Of a DNA stretch of 64,000 bases, positions 15,532 to 25,474 are shown piece after piece. The position numbers and the translations under genes were made by a program. Source of the stretch: Gallionellales bacterium GWA2_54_124 (GTDB lineage Bacteria > Pseudomonadota > Gammaproteobacteria > Burkholderiales > Gallionellaceae); contig MGWO01000007.1 of the NCBI GenBank assembly GCA_001801025.1, positions 682,001 through 746,000 of the forward strand, given 5' to 3'. The notes beneath the pieces were generated by a model. That model searched no databases and had not been told where the DNA came from. It saw only the letters and a list, made by a program, of their open reading frames with translations. Every line of letters begins with the position of its first letter. The first letter of the stretch is position 1.

Positions 15532-17688
15532 ATGGACGAGATTCAGCAGGCATTTGTTGTCGAAGGCCGTGAACTGTTGCAGATGATGGAAGAAAATCTG
15601 TTGCAGATGGAAGAACGTGGTAGTGATCCTGAGATTATCAATGCGATTTTTCGCGCGGCCCATACGATTAAGGGGGGGGCGGGCGTCATCGAGTGTCAGT
15701 TCGTGGTTGAATTTACCCACGTGCTGGAAAATGTACTCGATGAAATGCGTGCCGGCAATATCGTTGCAGATCAGACTTTGGTCGAGGTGCTGCTGATTTG
15801 TGCGGATCAGTTAGGCGCACTCCTGAACTGCATTGAAAGCGATTGTGAACCGGGGGCGGATGTCAATCTGACCAGTGCAGCGCTGTGCGAAAAATTGCAG
15901 CACTATCTGGGCAGCCCTGCAGATAAACGCGATGTGGCTCTAACCGAGGCAAAGGTGCATGCCAGCGGCGGTGGCGAGATGGAGACTGACAACTGGCATA
16001 TCTCGTTGCGTTTCGGTCCTGATGTGCTGCGCAAAGGCATGGATCCTGCGTCCTTTTTGCGCTACCTGATGGAATTGGGGCAGATCGTTCATCTGACCAC
16101 GCTGCCGGATGCCATGCCGGATGCGGATGAGATGGATGCGGAATCGTGTTATCTGGGATTTGAAATTTCCTATAAGTCGGATGCAGAGAAATCGCAGATT
16201 GAAAACGTGTTTTCATTTGTCAGCGATGATTGCGTGGTGCATATCTGGCCGCCGCACAGCAAGCTGGCAGACTTCATCAGTGCCATCGAAACGCTGCCGG
16301 AAGACACGATGCGTCTGGGCGAGATTTTGATTCTCTGTGGCGCGCTGACACAAAACGAACTGGATATCGCGTTAAATACCCAATCTGATCGCATCGATGA
16401 TCTGTCTCATCAGCCAAAAATCGGCGATTTGCTGGTCAATCAGGGCGTTGTGACCGCCGAAGTGGTTGAGGCGGCCGCCGTTAAACAAAGCAAAGTGGCG
16501 GACAAGAAAACCATCGAGTCGCAGCTGATCCGTGTGCAGGCTGCCAAACTTGATCAGTTGATCGATCTGGTTGGCGAAATGGTGATTGCCAGCGCCGGGG
16601 CTAACATGCAGGCGCGCAAAAGCGGCGAGACTGCACTGGTGGAATCCACTTCAGTGATTTCAATGCTGGTCGAACAGATCCGCGACAGCGCCTTGCAGTT
16701 ACGCATGGTGCAAATCGGCGAGACTTTTACCCGTTTTCAGCGTGTGGTGCGCGACACTAGCCGCGAACTGGGTAAAGACATTGAACTCGTGATCAGCGGC
16801 AGTGATGCTGAACTTGATAAGTCAGTTGTTGAAAAACTGGGCGATCCGCTGATGCATCTGGTGCGCAATGCACTCGATCACGGCATTGAGCCAACCGATG
16901 TACGACTGGCAAAGGGAAAACCTGCTCGTGGCACGCTTAAACTCAACGCGTATCACGAGTCTGGTGGTATCGCTATCGAGATCACCGACGATGGCGCCGG
17001 TATGAACCGGGATAAAATTCTCAACAAGGCGCGCGAGCGTGAGCTGATCTCTGCCAATCAGGTGCTCACTGACAGTGAGATTTTTGGTATGATTTTTGAA
17101 CCGGGATTTTCTACTGCTGACAAGATCACCAATATTTCAGGACGGGGTGTGGGGCTGGATGTCGTCAAACGCAACATCACGGCGCTGCGCGGTTCGGTTG
17201 AAGTCGAGAGCCGTGAGGGGGAAGGGTCTACTTTCCGGATACGATTGCCGCTGACGTTAGCGATCATCGACGGATTCCTCGTCGGCGTGGGACGCGCCTC
17301 CTATGTGATTCCGCTGGGAACGGTGGTCGAGTGTATCGAGCTGTCGGAAAAGGACAGGGCAGACACGCTGACGCGTCAATATATCAATCTGCGCGGCGAA
17401 GTGCTGCCGTTCGTGCGTTTGCGCGAGCAGTTCGATGTCGGCGACAGCGGTGGTCGCCGCGAAAATATTGTGGTGGTGCAGTATGCCGGACAGAAGATCG
17501 GTCTGGTTGTCGATGAACTGATGGGTGAATTTCAGACCGTGATTAAGCCGCTGGGTACTATTTTCAAACATATCAAAGGGATAGGGGGGTCTACTATTCT
17601 GGGGTCAGGCGAGGTCGCACTGATACTCGATGTGCAGTCTTTGGTGGCTTTGGCAACCGTGCAGCAAAACAGGATTCAGGCAGCATAG
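15532..17688 (+). CDS. cheA: Chemotaxis histidine kinase CheA with MshEN-like repeats
   Basis: Kinase of 718 residues. The Hpt domain has FRAAHTIKGGAG with phospho-accepting His44. After a middle domain starting near WHISLRFGPDVLRKG, two 24-residue repeats follow at about residues 261-284 (RLGEILILCG...LDIALNTQ) and 296-319 (KIGDLLVNQG...VEAAAVKQ). These resemble the MshEN c-di-GMP-binding pattern. Then come the dimerisation domain (LDQLIDLVGEMVIA), the ATPase (LVRNALDHGIE, DDGAGM, GRGVGLDVV) and a CheW-like domain at the end. No standard P2 domain is seen. It phosphorylates CheY and CheB in the array with the CheW and MCP genes that follow. Confidence 0.93.
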   Translation: MDEIQQAFVVEGRELLQMMEENLLQMEERGSDPEIINAIFRAAHTIKGGAGVIECQFVVEFTHVLENVLDEMRAGNIVADQTLVEVLLICADQLGALLNCIESDCEPGADVNLTSAALCEKLQHYLGSPADKRDVALTEAKVHASGGGEMETDNWHISLRFGPDVLRKGMDPASFLRYLMELGQIVHLTTLPDAMPDADEMDAESCYLGFEISYKSDAEKSQIENVFSFVSDDCVVHIWPPHSKLADFISAIETLPEDTMRLGEILILCGALTQNELDIALNTQSDRIDDLSHQPKIGDLLVNQGVVTAEVVEAAAVKQSKVADKKTIESQLIRVQAAKLDQLIDLVGEMVIASAGANMQARKSGETALVESTSVISMLVEQIRDSALQLRMVQIGETFTRFQRVVRDTSRELGKDIELVISGSDAELDKSVVEKLGDPLMHLVRNALDHGIEPTDVRLAKGKPARGTLKLNAYHESGGIAIEITDDGAGMNRDKILNKARERELISANQVLTDSEIFGMIFEPGFSTADKITNISGRGVGLDVVKRNITALRGSVEVESREGEGSTFRIRLPLTLAIIDGFLVGVGRASYVIPLGTVVECIELSEKDRADTLTRQYINLRGEVLPFVRLREQFDVGDSGGRRENIVVVQYAGQKIGLVVDELMGEFQTVIKPLGTIFKHIKGIGGSTILGSGEVALILDVQSLVALATVQQNRIQAA

Positions 17689-17723
17689 CAACCCGTTTAA
17701 TTATTTGTCCTAAGGAGTGAGTG

Positions 17724-19352
17724 ATGTTTAAAAATTTACGTATCGGTGTTCGTCTTGGAATCGGTTTTGGTTTGATGGTGCTACTGCTGGCGACCATTTC
17801 TGTGGTGTCTTATCTGCGTTTAACGCAGATCAGTACGGAAATCGGCGATGTGATCAATGATAAGTTTCCCAAGACGGTGATGGCCAATGACATCATCGAT
17901 CAAATTAACGTGATTGCTCGGTCCATGCGCAATTCGCTGCTGGTTAAGCCCGATGAAGTGCAGAAGGAACTGGATCGATTGATGGAGGCGCGCAAGGTTA
18001 TTCTTGATCGTTTCGACAAGCTGGAAAAAACCATTCATTCGGATGACGGGAAGAAAGTACTGGCTGAGGCACTCGATGCCCGTAAAGTGTATGTCGACGA
18101 TCAGAACAAATTCCTTGAATTGCAAAAAGCCGGTAAACGCGATGAAGCTGTTGAATTTATGATCAGCAAAATTCGCAAATCGCAAGGGGATTACATCAAG
18201 GCCGTCTCAGCGCTGGTTGAGTTTCAGTCAGCTTTGATGACCAAGACCGGCAATGAAGCGAATACGGCGGCAGAGGGCGCGAAGAGTCTGATTCTGGTGT
18301 TGTCGCTGGCGGCTATTTTAATCGCGCTGAGTTTTGCCTTTTGGGTCACCCGCAGTATCACCCGTCCGCTGGATGAAGCCGTGAAGGTGGCCAATAACTT
18401 GTCCGAAGGTAACCTGAACGTCAAGATTGTGGTGGAGTCAACCGATGAAACCGGACAGTTGCTCAGTGCCATGCAGAATATGGTGGCTAAGCTGACCGAA
18501 ATTATCACCGCCGTGCGCGGCAATGCCGATTCTCTGGCTAGCGCCTCGGAAGAAATCAGTGCTACTGCGCAATCGCTGTCGCAATCGTCCAGCGAGCAGG
18601 CGGCCAGCGTTGAAGAGACGACCGCGTCGATCGAGCAGATGACCGCATCGATTGATCAAAATACCGAAAATGCCAAGGTCACCGACGGGATGGCCGGTAA
18701 GGCCGCGCGCGAGGCGACCGAAGGCGGTCAGGCGGTGGAAAACACCGTGACGGCGATGAAGCAGATCGCGGGCAAGATCGGTATCGTGGACGATATCGCG
18801 TACCAGACCAATCTGCTGGCGCTGAATGCGGCGATTGAAGCGGCGCGCGCCGGCGAACACGGCAAGGGTTTCGCGGTGGTGGCGGCTGAAGTGCGAAAGC
18901 TGGCTGAACGCTCACAGGTGGCCGCTCAGGAAATTGGCGAGCTGGCTGGCAGCAGTGTGAGCATGGCTGAAAAAGCCGGCAAGCTGCTGGAGGCGATGGT
19001 GCCCTCGATCAACAAGACGTCCGATCTGGTGCAGGAGATTGCGTCAGCCTCGAGTGAGCAGGCAAGCGGCGTGGGGCAAATCAACAGCGCGATGGGGCAG
19101 CTGAACCAGACTACCCAGCAAAATGCCTCTGCTTCGGAAGAGCTGGCGGCAACAGCTGAAGAAATGAGCAGTCAGGCCGAACAGTTGCAGTCAGTGATGA
19201 CCTTCTTCAAACTGAACGACTCCTCCGCACAAGTTTTGACATCGGCGCGCCATGTTTCACGCGTACCGGCACAGTCTGCACGTGCGCCTGCCAGAAAGGC
19301 AAATCAATATGTCAGTGGTGCGCCCAACGAGCAAGACTTTGAACGTTTCTGA
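17724..19352 (+). CDS. Methyl-accepting chemotaxis protein with a pentapeptide tail
   Basis: Receptor of 542 residues: N-terminal membrane helix (about 10-30), periplasmic four-helix-bundle-type domain to about residue 185, second membrane helix (about 190-212), HAMP, and a signalling domain whose tip reads [20 protein letters not shown]. The tail ends NEQDFERF, and DFERF fits the aromatic-x-x-aromatic pentapeptide that tethers CheR or CheD to receptors. An AAGGAG site 6 bases before the ATG at 17724 decides the start over GTG 17721. The ligand is unknown. A remnant of a similar tail lies after cheW. Confidence 0.93.
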   Translation: MFKNLRIGVRLGIGFGLMVLLLATISVVSYLRLTQISTEIGDVINDKFPKTVMANDIIDQINVIARSMRNSLLVKPDEVQKELDRLMEARKVILDRFDKLEKTIHSDDGKKVLAEALDARKVYVDDQNKFLELQKAGKRDEAVEFMISKIRKSQGDYIKAVSALVEFQSALMTKTGNEANTAAEGAKSLILVLSLAAILIALSFAFWVTRSITRPLDEAVKVANNLSEGNLNVKIVVESTDETGQLLSAMQNMVAKLTEIITAVRGNADSLASASEEISATAQSLSQSSSEQAASVEETTASIEQMTASIDQNTENAKVTDGMAGKAAREATEGGQAVENTVTAMKQIAGKIGIVDDIAYQTNLLALNAAIEAARAGEHGKGFAVVAAEVRKLAERSQVAAQEIGELAGSSVSMAEKAGKLLEAMVPSINKTSDLVQEIASASSEQASGVGQINSAMGQLNQTTQQNASASEELAATAEEMSSQAEQLQSVMTFFKLNDSSAQVLTSARHVSRVPAQSARAPARKANQYVSGAPNEQDFERF

Positions 19353-19357
19353 GGTGA

Positions 19358-19906
19358 ATGAACATGAGTACAGCTAAAAATCTGCCGGTTGCTGCGAATA
19401 CGGCTGTGAGCGCAGTCCTCGATGATCATCAGTATCTGACCTTTTTGTTGAGCGGCGAAATGTTTGCCATCGCTATTCTCAACATCAAGGAAATCATCGA
19501 GTACGGCAGTCTGACTGAAGTGCCGATGATGCCGGGTTTCATACGCGGGGTGATCAATCTGCGCGGCAGCGTGGTGCCGGTGGTGGATCTGGCGGTGCGT
19601 TTCGGTCGCAGTAAAACCGAGGTGTCGCGCCGCACCTGCATTGTGATCATTGAAGTCGAGGGCAGCGATGAAACGCGTCAGGACATCGGGGTGATGGTGG
19701 ACAGCGTCTCGGAAGTGCTGGAAATTCCGACTGCCGAAATTGAGCCGGCTCCGGCTTTCGGCGCTAAAATCCGGGTGGATTTCATTAAGGGAATGGGGAA
19801 AATTGCCGGGAAGTTTGTCATTATTCTTAATGCGGATAAAGTTTTGTCGGTCGACGAATTATCTATGCTGGGGCAGGCAGCCGGTGTATCGGAGTTGTCT
19901 GTTTGA
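19358..19906 (+). CDS. cheW: Chemotaxis coupling protein CheW
   Basis: Adaptor that links CheA to receptors. The 182-residue product has the CheW fold: YLTFLLSGEMFAIAILNIKE, then MPGFIRGVINLRGSVVPVVD, and an IGVMVDSVSEVLEI segment. It starts 5 bases after the MCP stop. Directly beyond its TGA, in the same frame, lie codons for a receptor-type C-terminus (see 19907-19954), an unusual arrangement. The operon terminator follows. Confidence 0.94.
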   Translation: MNMSTAKNLPVAANTAVSAVLDDHQYLTFLLSGEMFAIAILNIKEIIEYGSLTEVPMMPGFIRGVINLRGSVVPVVDLAVRFGRSKTEVSRRTCIVIIEVEGSDETRQDIGVMVDSVSEVLEIPTAEIEPAPAFGAKIRVDFIKGMGKIAGKFVIILNADKVLSVDELSMLGQAAGVSELSV

Positions 19907-19954
19907 TTGAGCCGCAGCGGGACACCTGACGAGCAGGATTTCGAGCGTTTCTAA
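19907..19954 (+). pseudogene. Remnant of an MCP C-terminus after cheW
   Basis: The 16 codons after the cheW stop read LSRSGTPDEQDFERF followed by TAA. The last 12 residues match the tail of the MCP at 17724-19352 ([12 protein letters not shown]) at 10 positions. It is in frame with cheW across one TGA. The simplest reading is that a second receptor gene once followed cheW and was deleted down to its last codons. Stop-codon readthrough to give a tailed CheW is possible but less likely. Confidence 0.75.
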
Positions 19955-19958
19955 AACA

Positions 19959-19986
19959 ATTGGGCCGGATTTTCCGGCCCAATTTC
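19959..19986. terminator. Bidirectional terminator between cheW and the GGDEF-EAL gene
   Basis: A perfect 10-bp stem (ATTGGGCCGG / CCGGCCCAAT, arms 19959-19968 and 19974-19983) has an ATTTT loop. It is flanked by A-rich sequence on the left and T-rich sequence on the right, and can serve the two convergent operons. Confidence 0.85.
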
Positions 19987-19988
19987 AA

Positions 19989-22900
19989 TCAGACGGTTTT
20001 TGATAGCGCTTCAAGCTGGTTTTGAAATTGTTCTATCGGTATGGGTTTCCCAAAGTAATAGCCCTGATAGCACATGCAGCCGTTCTGTTTTAAGAACGCC
20101 AGTTGCGCCTCTGTTTCAACCCCTTCGGCTATCACGTTCAGCCGGAAATTCTTTGCCATCGCGATGATGGTTTTGACCATCACGGCATCGTTTTCATCGG
20201 TTGCGATATTGCGTACAAAACTCTGGTCGATTTTCAGCTGATCCAGCGGTAAATTTTTCAGGTAGGAAAGCGATGAATAGCCGGTGCCGAAATCGTCCAG
20301 CGACAGTCTGATGCCGTGGACTTTCAAGGCATGCATCTTCTGGATGATGTCATTGACATCGTTCAGCACCACGCTCTCAGTGAGTTCCAGTTTTAAACGT
20401 TGCGGCACAATGGAGTACGTTTGTATGAGCTCCGCGATGTGTTCGACGAATCCGGTCTGTTTGAATTGCTGTGCGCTGACATTGACCGCCAGCGTCAGGT
20501 TGCAGGTCAGCGGAGAATCCGCCCATACAGCCAGTTGTCGGCAGGCCGTGTCCAGAACCCATTCGCCGATCGCTATGATGAGTGAGCTTTCCTCGGCAAC
20601 CGGAATGAAGTGCGCGGGCGAGACCATGCCGCGTATCGGGTGTGTCCAGCGTACCAGTGCTTCTGCGCCGATTGCACGATGATTATCGTCGACTTGGATT
20701 TGGTAGTGCAGTTGTAGCTGCTCATTGGGCAGTGCGTGGCGCAAGTCGTTTTCCAGCGTGACGCGCGATTCGACGACCTGTTGCATCAGCGGATCAAAAA
20801 AACGCACGGCATTGCGACCGGAATTTTTGGCCTGATACATCGCGATATCCGCGTGTTTGAGTAAATCGTCCGTGGATTCCTCATCGCCGCTATATAAACA
20901 GACACCGATGCTGGGCGAACTGTGATGATGTTCGTTCTTGAGGCGGTACGGGAGCGCGAGTGCACTGCGGATTTTTTCGGCGATAATGGCAATATGTTTG
21001 GAAGCTTCTTCGGCAACAGGAGCAATTTCTTCGATCAGTACGACAAATTCATCCCCGCCTAAGCGAGCAACGGTATCGATTTCACGCACGCACAGCTTGA
21101 TGCGTTCAGCTACCTGAGTCAGCAACAGATCGCCGTAATCATGTCCTAAAGTATCGTTGAGTGTTTTGAAACGGTCCATGTCAAGAAACAGCACCGCACC
21201 AAAGCGCTTGCTGCGTGCTGAGGCCGATAGCGCAGCGTGTAAACGATCGAGCAGCAGGCGGCGGTTAGGCAGCCGGGTCAGTGCATCGTAGAATGCCAGA
21301 TTGCGAATTTCATCTTCATCTTGTTTGCGCTGTGTGATGTCGCTGAAGATAGCGACATATTCGGTCGTCACTCCGTTGTCGTCACGCACGGCCGTAATGG
21401 TCATCCATTTCGGGTAAATATGTCCGCTCTTGCGTTTGTCCCATATTTCGCCCCGCCATCTGCCACGCGTAGTCAGTTGTTGCCACATCTCGGTATAGAA
21501 CGATTTGTCGTTACGTCCGGCACTCAGGATACGTGGATTTTCTCCCAGTACTTCTTCCTCGCTGTAGCCGGTGATGCGCTGAAATGCCTGATTGACTTTA
21601 ATGATCGTGCCGCGGGCATCGGTGATCATAATGGCTTCATGCGTTTCAAAAGCGGCTGCGGCAACCCTGAGCTGCTCTTCCTTTAATTTACGTCCGGTAA
21701 TGTTCCGGCCTGTACCGCGCAGTCCAAGCAGGATTCCGGCATCGTCATGATAGGGGACGCCACTCACTTCTTCCCATAGGATCGCACCGCTCGGTGTGAT
21801 GTTGCGATGTTGTAATTTGAAGGGTTGGTTTTTACTGATGGCGAGGTTGACGATACGGGCTACCTTCTCAACCTCTTCGGGTGGCATAAACTCAGCAGGT
21901 GCGTGGCCCAGCAATTGATCCGGTGTGTATCCTTTGACATCGATCGAGCGGTTCGAGACATAGGTATAGCCCCGATTGATATCGATTTCCCACAGATACT
22001 CGCCGGACGCTTCGCTGACGTCGCGTAATCGCTGTTCGCTGTAGCGCAGTGCGGCCTCCGATTGCTTGCGTTCTGTGATGTCGCGGTGATAAGCAATGTT
22101 GTATTCTTTATCGCCAAATTTGACGAAATTCGCCGAGACTTCAATCGGGAAAACAGATCCGTCGCGCCGGCGGTGGCGCGTTTCAAGGGTGATGCCGCCC
22201 TTGTGTTGTAATTCATGCCAGTGTGCCAGCCACACGTCCGGGGGGAAGTCGGGATCCAGGTCGTGTATTGTCATCGACAGTAATTCTTCTTTGCTAAAGC
22301 CATGACAATGTAAGGCGGCTTCATTGGCGTAGCAGATGCGCGCCTGCTCATCCAGCCAGAGTATGCTGTCAGGCGCATAGTCACTGGCAAACTGGGTCAG
22401 TTCTAGCCGCTCCTCCATTTTCTTGCGTTCTGTGATGTCGACGAAGGTGCATATCACCTGTTCAACTTCATCGTTTTGATTCAGCTGCGGTGCGGCACTG
22501 ACCAGCAGCCAGACGCGATCGCGTTGTGCGGGACGATAGACCCCCATCACGACATCGTGAACCAGTCGTTTAGTCGCAATCGACAAAGGTACCGGATGTT
22601 CGCTGCCCGGGAAGGGTGAGCCGTCTTCGTGGATAATGTTCCAGTCCGGATCAAAAGAGGATTTACTCAAGAGCTGTGCTTCGGAGAGTCCCAGCAGATC
22701 GAGTGCGATCTGATTGCACAGTACAATTTCGGCGTTTGCAGATTGCAGCAAGACGCCGACCTGCAGTCTGTCAATCAGATTGCGCGCCTGCTGCTCGCTG
22801 TTTTTTAAGGCTGCCTCATCCCGTTTGCGTTGTGTGATGTCGCGCGCGATGCCAAATACACCGATCAGTTGCCCTGCATCGTCGTATACCGGTGTTTTAG

Positions 22901-23393
22901 AGGTTTCAAACAGGCCGCAATAGCCCGTATCTTTAAAAGTCAGCCATCCTTCATTGATGCATACGGTACCGCTATCGATGGCAGCGCGATCATGTTCCCG
23001 AAATAAATCAGCCTGTTCGCGGTTTATAAAGTCGTAATCGGTGCGGCCTATGATGTGTGATTCCACCGCGCCTAAGAGTCCCACGACCATCGGATTGCAG
23101 GCCAGATAGACTCCTTGGGGGTCTTTGAGCCAGACCAGATCCTTGATCGTGTTAAGCAGTGTGCGCAGACGCGCTTCATCGTTATGCCGCTGACGCCGGT
23201 AGCGCTCGCTCATTTCATTTGATGAAACGGCGAGTGACCGTCCCGCCACATAGCGATCCTGTTCGGCTTCATGGTAGGTTTGTTCGATGACAGACAACAG
23301 ATCACGCCAGCCGTTGAGGTCGGGCGGCTGCCCGGCATCAAGCCCCAACTTGTGCAATTGTCTTAGCAGTAGCGGTTTTAACTCAGTGTTCAT
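19989..23393 (-). CDS. Multi-PAS GGDEF-EAL protein
   Basis: Soluble c-di-GMP turnover protein of about 1134 residues. Five PAS domains can be picked out by their onset sequences (TIKDLVWLKDPQG, LQVGVLLQSANAE, APDSILWLDEQAR, ASGEYLWEIDINRG, THEAIMITDARG). The cyclase domain has [15 protein letters not shown] with an REID inhibitory site upstream. The EAL domain has [41 protein letters not shown] and AEGVETEAQ, so both activities look intact. I prefer the ATG at 23393 (MNTELKPLLL) over a TTG at 23462, since a small ORF with a strong ribosome site overlaps this ATG. It is the last gene of an operon with cheD and the heme MCP. Confidence 0.92.
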   Translation of the reverse strand: MNTELKPLLLRQLHKLGLDAGQPPDLNGWRDLLSVIEQTYHEAEQDRYVAGRSLAVSSNEMSERYRRQRHNDEARLRTLLNTIKDLVWLKDPQGVYLACNPMVVGLLGAVESHIIGRTDYDFINREQADLFREHDRAAIDSGTVCINEGWLTFKDTGYCGLFETSKTPVYDDAGQLIGVFGIARDITQRKRDEAALKNSEQQARNLIDRLQVGVLLQSANAEIVLCNQIALDLLGLSEAQLLSKSSFDPDWNIIHEDGSPFPGSEHPVPLSIATKRLVHDVVMGVYRPAQRDRVWLLVSAAPQLNQNDEVEQVICTFVDITERKKMEERLELTQFASDYAPDSILWLDEQARICYANEAALHCHGFSKEELLSMTIHDLDPDFPPDVWLAHWHELQHKGGITLETRHRRRDGSVFPIEVSANFVKFGDKEYNIAYHRDITERKQSEAALRYSEQRLRDVSEASGEYLWEIDINRGYTYVSNRSIDVKGYTPDQLLGHAPAEFMPPEEVEKVARIVNLAISKNQPFKLQHRNITPSGAILWEEVSGVPYHDDAGILLGLRGTGRNITGRKLKEEQLRVAAAAFETHEAIMITDARGTIIKVNQAFQRITGYSEEEVLGENPRILSAGRNDKSFYTEMWQQLTTRGRWRGEIWDKRKSGHIYPKWMTITAVRDDNGVTTEYVAIFSDITQRKQDEDEIRNLAFYDALTRLPNRRLLLDRLHAALSASARSKRFGAVLFLDMDRFKTLNDTLGHDYGDLLLTQVAERIKLCVREIDTVARLGGDEFVVLIEEIAPVAEEASKHIAIIAEKIRSALALPYRLKNEHHHSSPSIGVCLYSGDEESTDDLLKHADIAMYQAKNSGRNAVRFFDPLMQQVVESRVTLENDLRHALPNEQLQLHYQIQVDDNHRAIGAEALVRWTHPIRGMVSPAHFIPVAEESSLIIAIGEWVLDTACRQLAVWADSPLTCNLTLAVNVSAQQFKQTGFVEHIAELIQTYSIVPQRLKLELTESVVLNDVNDIIQKMHALKVHGIRLSLDDFGTGYSSLSYLKNLPLDQLKIDQSFVRNIATDENDAVMVKTIIAMAKNFRLNVIAEGVETEAQLAFLKQNGCMCYQGYYFGKPIPIEQFQNQLEALSKTV

Positions 23394-23439
23394 GTGCCAA
23401 AGGCCGGATTTTGGTCGCGTGCGGCTTGATAGACAACAT
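23383..23439 (-). CDS. Possible 18-codon leader ORF coupled to the GGDEF-EAL gene
   Basis: An ATG at 23439 preceded by AGGGAGGA (the best ribosome site in the area) opens an 18-residue frame, MLSIKPHATKIRPLAHEH. Its TGA overlaps the ATG region of the GGDEF-EAL gene by 11 bases. The main start has no good ribosome site of its own, so translation may be coupled. The peptide itself may have no function. Confidence 0.4.
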   Translation of the reverse strand: MLSIKPHATKIRPLAHEH

Positions 23440-23522
23440 TTTTCCTCCCTGTGAGCCGGCAAGTTAAACTTAATCAGGCGATAATCATAGCACCCGCTTT
23501 GAGGCCGGTGGCAGATTTTAGG

Positions 23523-25439
23523 CTAAAACAGATCGATCTTAACACCGTTGTCTTGAATCTTGTCAGTTGCCGAACGTACGCTGGCAAGCGCAGCATCAAT
23601 CGCATCCGTCAGTTCCTGATTAGCGCGCTCCATCAACTCAAAAACTTCGCTGCCCTGATTGCCGGCCTGCAGCGATTGGACGGCGCTATCGATAGACTGG
23701 GTCATTTTTGTGGCCTGCATGCGTAGGGTGTTTTTGTGCGTTTCTGGCACCTGGTCTATCAGCGCATCAATGCTGGCGAAATGCAGTTCGCTGGCATGGA
23801 ATGCCGTTTTTTCACGCGCCTGCCGGTAGGCCACCTGTTTCATGGTAAAGCTGTCAATTTTTGCCAGCGAGGCGACGGTCAGCGATTTGGCAAGCATCGA
23901 TGATGTGCTTGATGTAGCGGCGGCAGTGCTTACCTGATCCAGTTTTTCTTTGACACGATACGTGCTTTCCAGCGAGCGCTGTGTGGTCGCACTCATCGAG
24001 TGTGCCGAACCTTGCATGCGGGTAGCCTCCGTGGCCACGGCGGTGAGCGACAGGCGGATGTCGCTGGAAAACACCGCCGTCATTTCCGATAATTTGCGGA
24101 CTTCGTCGGCAACCACAGCGAAACCACGGCCTGATTCGCCGGCCCGGGCCGCTTCAATGGCCGCGTTGAGTGCAAGCAGGTTGACTTTTTTGACAATGAC
24201 ATCGATCTGCTGTGTGGCGTCGAGCGCCTTGTTTCCTTCCTCGCTTAGAAGATTGACGGCCTGTTCGAGCGCGGAGGACTGTACCGACAAGTGTTCTATC
24301 TGTGCCGTAGCGGATCTGGACTCTTCTGCACCTGCCTCGGCCGCTTGAGCAGACTGGCTGGCAAAGGCGGACAGACTGTCCACCACTTGCGCGACTTCCA
24401 TTAAGTCTTCCTGGCTGTGACCAAGGTTGTCGAGCAGGCCTGTGCTGTTGATGCCATCGAGTTTGCCGCGGAACAGATCATCTTGTATTTGTTTTCGGTG
24501 TACTGAAATTAGTTGTAACGCGCCATTCGTGAGCTGTACTGATCTTAAAAATTCGCCCTTGAGGCCTGCTTCTTCGATGAATTCGATGTCGCCGTTCTGC
24601 CGGGTGATTTGTTCCAGTGCACAGGTCATGTCATTGATGAAGCGGTTAAGGGTGACGCTCATATGCTGCATGGACAGCAATAGTTTGCCGGTTTCATCGT
24701 CGCTGACGACTTTAATCTTAACTGAAAGATCACCCTCGGTAATCCGGTTTGCAACCTCAACGGCTTCGTTGAGCGGGGTCACGACGAAGCGGCGCACAGC
24801 CCATTTGATCAGGAAGAAAAGCACGAGCTGCAACATGAACTGGCCTGCGATCAGCGACAGTACGATGTTGTTTAACAGCTTTAAATCGTCGCTCAGGTCA
24901 ATCTCAATGTCGGAGATGCCGTTGACAGTGCCCGCCTCGACTTTGTGGCAGGAGAGGCAATCGGTGCCGTGGAAGTTATGGCTGGCCACATAGGGGGTTA
25001 CTGCGCGGAACAGTCGGGTGCCATTTCGTTCGATATACGTATAGGAGGGGCGCTTGTCGCGAATTGCGCCTTGCTGTATTTCATCAACGATTTTCTCGTT
25101 TATGCTGCCCGGGCCGAATTGCCGTGCAACCTGTTCGGTGCGTATCAGATTGAGCTTGCTGACATTGCCCGCGCTGGCAATTTTTTTAAGCAGCAGCGTG
25201 ATGTTTTCGTGCCTGGAGATTTGTCCGGTTACCATCAGCATGTTGGCGCCGTCGATGACTTCATTGGCGATTTCCTCCGCGCGCTGTTGCACGGAATCGA
25301 GCATGATGTGCTTGATCGATTGGTACAGTACAACGGTTGCAAACGACAGCAGCAGAAAAGTAATGCTGTTAACGATCAGCAAAAACTTTGTCTTTAGTTG
25401 TAAGGACTTGAAGCCGGAATCAAGGGTTCGATTATTCAC
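23523..25439 (-). CDS. Methyl-accepting chemotaxis protein with periplasmic c-type heme motif
   Basis: Receptor of 638 residues: membrane helix about 19-40, a periplasmic domain to about 190, second helix about 190-213, HAMP, then a signalling domain with [30 protein letters not shown]. The periplasmic domain holds CLSCH at residues 161-165, a CxxCH c-heme attachment site, in a context ([15 protein letters not shown] before it) like that of heme-containing receptors and kinases. It may therefore sense redox state, oxygen or NO (inference). The C-terminal part ([17 protein letters not shown]) looks like a CZB zinc domain that has lost its His and Cys ligands. It ends VKIDLF. cheD lies 35 bases upstream on the same strand. 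Confidence 0.9.
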   Translation of the reverse strand: MNNRTLDSGFKSLQLKTKFLLIVNSITFLLLSFATVVLYQSIKHIMLDSVQQRAEEIANEVIDGANMLMVTGQISRHENITLLLKKIASAGNVSKLNLIRTEQVARQFGPGSINEKIVDEIQQGAIRDKRPSYTYIERNGTRLFRAVTPYVASHNFHGTDCLSCHKVEAGTVNGISDIEIDLSDDLKLLNNIVLSLIAGQFMLQLVLFFLIKWAVRRFVVTPLNEAVEVANRITEGDLSVKIKVVSDDETGKLLLSMQHMSVTLNRFINDMTCALEQITRQNGDIEFIEEAGLKGEFLRSVQLTNGALQLISVHRKQIQDDLFRGKLDGINSTGLLDNLGHSQEDLMEVAQVVDSLSAFASQSAQAAEAGAEESRSATAQIEHLSVQSSALEQAVNLLSEEGNKALDATQQIDVIVKKVNLLALNAAIEAARAGESGRGFAVVADEVRKLSEMTAVFSSDIRLSLTAVATEATRMQGSAHSMSATTQRSLESTYRVKEKLDQVSTAAATSSTSSMLAKSLTVASLAKIDSFTMKQVAYRQAREKTAFHASELHFASIDALIDQVPETHKNTLRMQATKMTQSIDSAVQSLQAGNQGSEVFELMERANQELTDAIDAALASVRSATDKIQDNGVKIDLF

Positions 25440-25474
25440 AGTATTGTCGATTAAAGTTTATCGGTGCTGTCGGT

